From CAYWRO01 sp964460345 (GTDB lineage: Bacteria > Planctomycetota > Phycisphaerae > Phycisphaerales > UBA1924), in the NCBI GenBank assembly GCA_964460345.1, contig CAYWRO010000123.1, positions 1 to 7,123 on the forward strand: a stretch of DNA of 7,123 bases, read 5' to 3'. The first letter of the stretch is position 1; every line of letters begins with the position of its first letter. A model generated the notes under the pieces. The model saw only the letters and a program-made list of their open reading frames with translations. It was not told the DNA's origin and searched no databases. Below, in pieces: positions 6,220 to 7,123 of this stretch. Made by a program: the position numbers and the translations under genes.

Positions 6220-7045
6220 TGCGGGGCGTGGTGAGAGGGGCACGGAGGGAGGGGCGCGCGAGCCGCTGCGCTTCAATACGGACGTGGCGGCGCTGAGCCC
6301 GCCGGAGTCGTTCCTCGCCGCGGCGGCGGAGATGGGCATCAGCTTCGACGAGGGGGATGTGCAGCGCCTCGGGCGGTATCTGGCGATGCTGCTGGAAGCC
6401 AACGCGCTGGTGAACCTCACGGCGATTCGCGACGCGGGCGAGGCGTGGCACAAGCACATCTTCGATGCCTTGACGTTGCTGCCGCTGCTGGCGGAGTTGT
6501 CGCCGCGGGAAGCGGAGAAGGAGGCGGACGCCGCGGCGGATGCGGCGCGGCCGCTGCGGCTCATCGACGTCGGCACGGGCGGCGGGATCCCGGGCATCCC
6601 GCTGGCGATCGCCGCGCCGAATGTGCACGTGACGCTGCTGGAGGCGACGGGCAAGAAGGTGGAGTTCCTGCGCGCGGCGACCGAGGCGCTGGGGCTGACG
6701 AACACGACGGTGGTGCAGGATCGGGCGGAGACGATCGGGCAGGATCGGGCCCACCGCGAGACGTACGACGTAGCGGTCGCGCGGGCGGTGGGGCATCTGG
6801 CAATGCTGGCCGAATTGATCGTGCCGCTGGTCCGGCGCGGCGGCGTGGCGCTGGCGGTAAAGGGGGAACAGGCGGAGCGGGAGCTTGCGGAGGCGGGCGT
6901 AGCGCTCGGAAAGCTGGGGGGACGCGCGGCGGGGGTCGCACAGACGCCGACGGGGCGGATCATCGTGATCGAGAAAGCGACGCTGACGCCGCGGACGTAC
7001 CCGCGGCGGTCGGGGGAGCCGAAGCGCGCGCCGCTGGGGATGTGA
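6203..7045 (+). CDS. rsmG: RsmG, 16S rRNA (guanine-N7) methyltransferase, 280 aa
   Basis: RsmG (GidB) uses S-adenosylmethionine to methylate N7 of the guanine equivalent to G527 in the 530 loop of 16S rRNA; loss of it gives low-level streptomycin resistance in several bacteria. The sequence shows the N-terminal helical part with LLEANALVNLTAIRD (63-77) and HIFDAL (85-90), SAM-binding motif I IDVGTGGGIPGIPLA (121-135), the acidic residue after strand 2 in LLEATGKKVEFLR (145-157), VARAVGHL (192-199) and ALAVKGEQ (216-223). The basic tail YPRRSGEPKRAPL (266-278) resembles that of Bacillus-type RsmG and is absent from the E. coli protein. It is longer than the usual 205-240 residues because of a Gly/Arg/Glu-rich N-terminus (1-30) and an Ala/Glu-rich insertion (about 100-116) just before motif I. 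ATG 6203 overlaps the last 17 bases of rodA in another frame; its ribosome binding site is weak. A later GTG at 6284 would remove the odd N-terminus and is a possible true start. Confidence 0.94.
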   Translation: MKKKIDAGRGERGTEGGAREPLRFNTDVAALSPPESFLAAAAEMGISFDEGDVQRLGRYLAMLLEANALVNLTAIRDAGEAWHKHIFDALTLLPLLAELSPREAEKEADAAADAARPLRLIDVGTGGGIPGIPLAIAAPNVHVTLLEATGKKVEFLRAATEALGLTNTTVVQDRAETIGQDRAHRETYDVAVARAVGHLAMLAELIVPLVRRGGVALAVKGEQAERELAEAGVALGKLGGRAAGVAQTPTGRIIVIEKATLTPRTYPRRSGEPKRAPLGM

Positions 7046-7047
7046 GC

Positions 7048-7095
7048 GGGGCGGTGGGCGTTCACGCCGGGCGCGGGGGCGGGGGTGCGGGGGGG
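7048..7095 (+). other. G-tract cluster downstream of rsmG, possible G-quadruplex
   Basis: Runs of G occur at 7048-7051, 7056-7058, 7075-7079, 7081-7085 and 7089-7095. The last three runs alone satisfy a four-tract quadruplex pattern if the 7-G run is split as GGG-G-GGG, with loops C, TGC and G. It lies in the noncoding 78 bases after the rsmG stop. No T-run terminator or promoter pair is evident; the next gene is outside the window. Confidence 0.4.
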
Positions 7096-7123
7096 CGACG
7101 GTACCCTTCCCTGTGCGACCTGC

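Noticed and set aside
6004..7065. An open frame of 353 codons on the - strand over rodA and rsmG
   Set aside because: Ser/Ala/Arg-rich with no motif; it runs antisense to two genes with clear family motifs, so it is a shadow frame.
7061..7107. Promoter for a downstream gene (TTCACG with TACCCT)
   Set aside because: The two elements are about 35 bases apart, far from the usual 16-18, and each matches the consensus poorly.
1..7123. Mobile elements, CRISPR arrays, tRNA or rRNA genes, or a defence island
   Set aside because: No direct-repeat array, transposase or integrase motif, tRNA cloverleaf or rRNA stretch was seen; the genes are core housekeeping types.

Overview
This is a GC-rich bacterial window, and every gene I can support is on the + strand. 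In order: the 3' end of an HtpX-type M48 metalloprotease, an unrecognised multi-pass membrane protein, folE2 (type IB GTP cyclohydrolase), mrdA (penicillin-binding protein 2), rodA (SEDS glycosyltransferase) and rsmG (16S rRNA m7G methyltransferase). Two starts lack a clear Shine-Dalgarno sequence (the membrane protein and mrdA), rsmG's is weak, folE2 starts with TTG, and Gram-negative-type elongasome genes sit beside an RsmG with a basic C-terminal tail. This would fit Planctomycetota (perhaps Phycisphaerae) or another GC-rich Gram-negative-type lineage, but the placement is a guess from style, not proof.

Layout: 1-328 is the HtpX C-terminus, containing the third zinc-ligand motif; its HEXXH lies outside the window. 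380-1321 encodes a protein with about eight membrane segments arranged as two groups of four around a charged central loop. 1322-1534 is a 213-base gap that ends in a possible 9-bp leader stem just before the folE2 ribosome binding site. 1535-2386 is folE2. 2387-2448 holds a strong 9-bp inverted repeat. 2449-4926 is mrdA, longer than usual. 5026-6219 is rodA, and rsmG (6203-7045) starts inside the rodA 3' end. The last 78 bases are noncoding and carry a run of G-tracts.

Functionally, mrdA and rodA form the core peptidoglycan polymerase/cross-linking pair of cell elongation: RodA polymerises lipid II and PBP2 cross-links the glycan strands. Neither mreBCD nor another rod-complex gene is visible here. 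folE2 feeds folate and possibly queuosine synthesis, and rsmG modifies the 16S rRNA; these look like housekeeping neighbours rather than parts of one pathway.

I found no new defence system, mobile element, CRISPR array or RNA gene. The region reads as ordinary core genome. The points most worth a second look are unusual details of the PBP2 (an acidic DxDGDG loop beside the active site, extra cysteine pairs, an enlarged non-catalytic region), a changed motif in RodA, and the folE2 leader.
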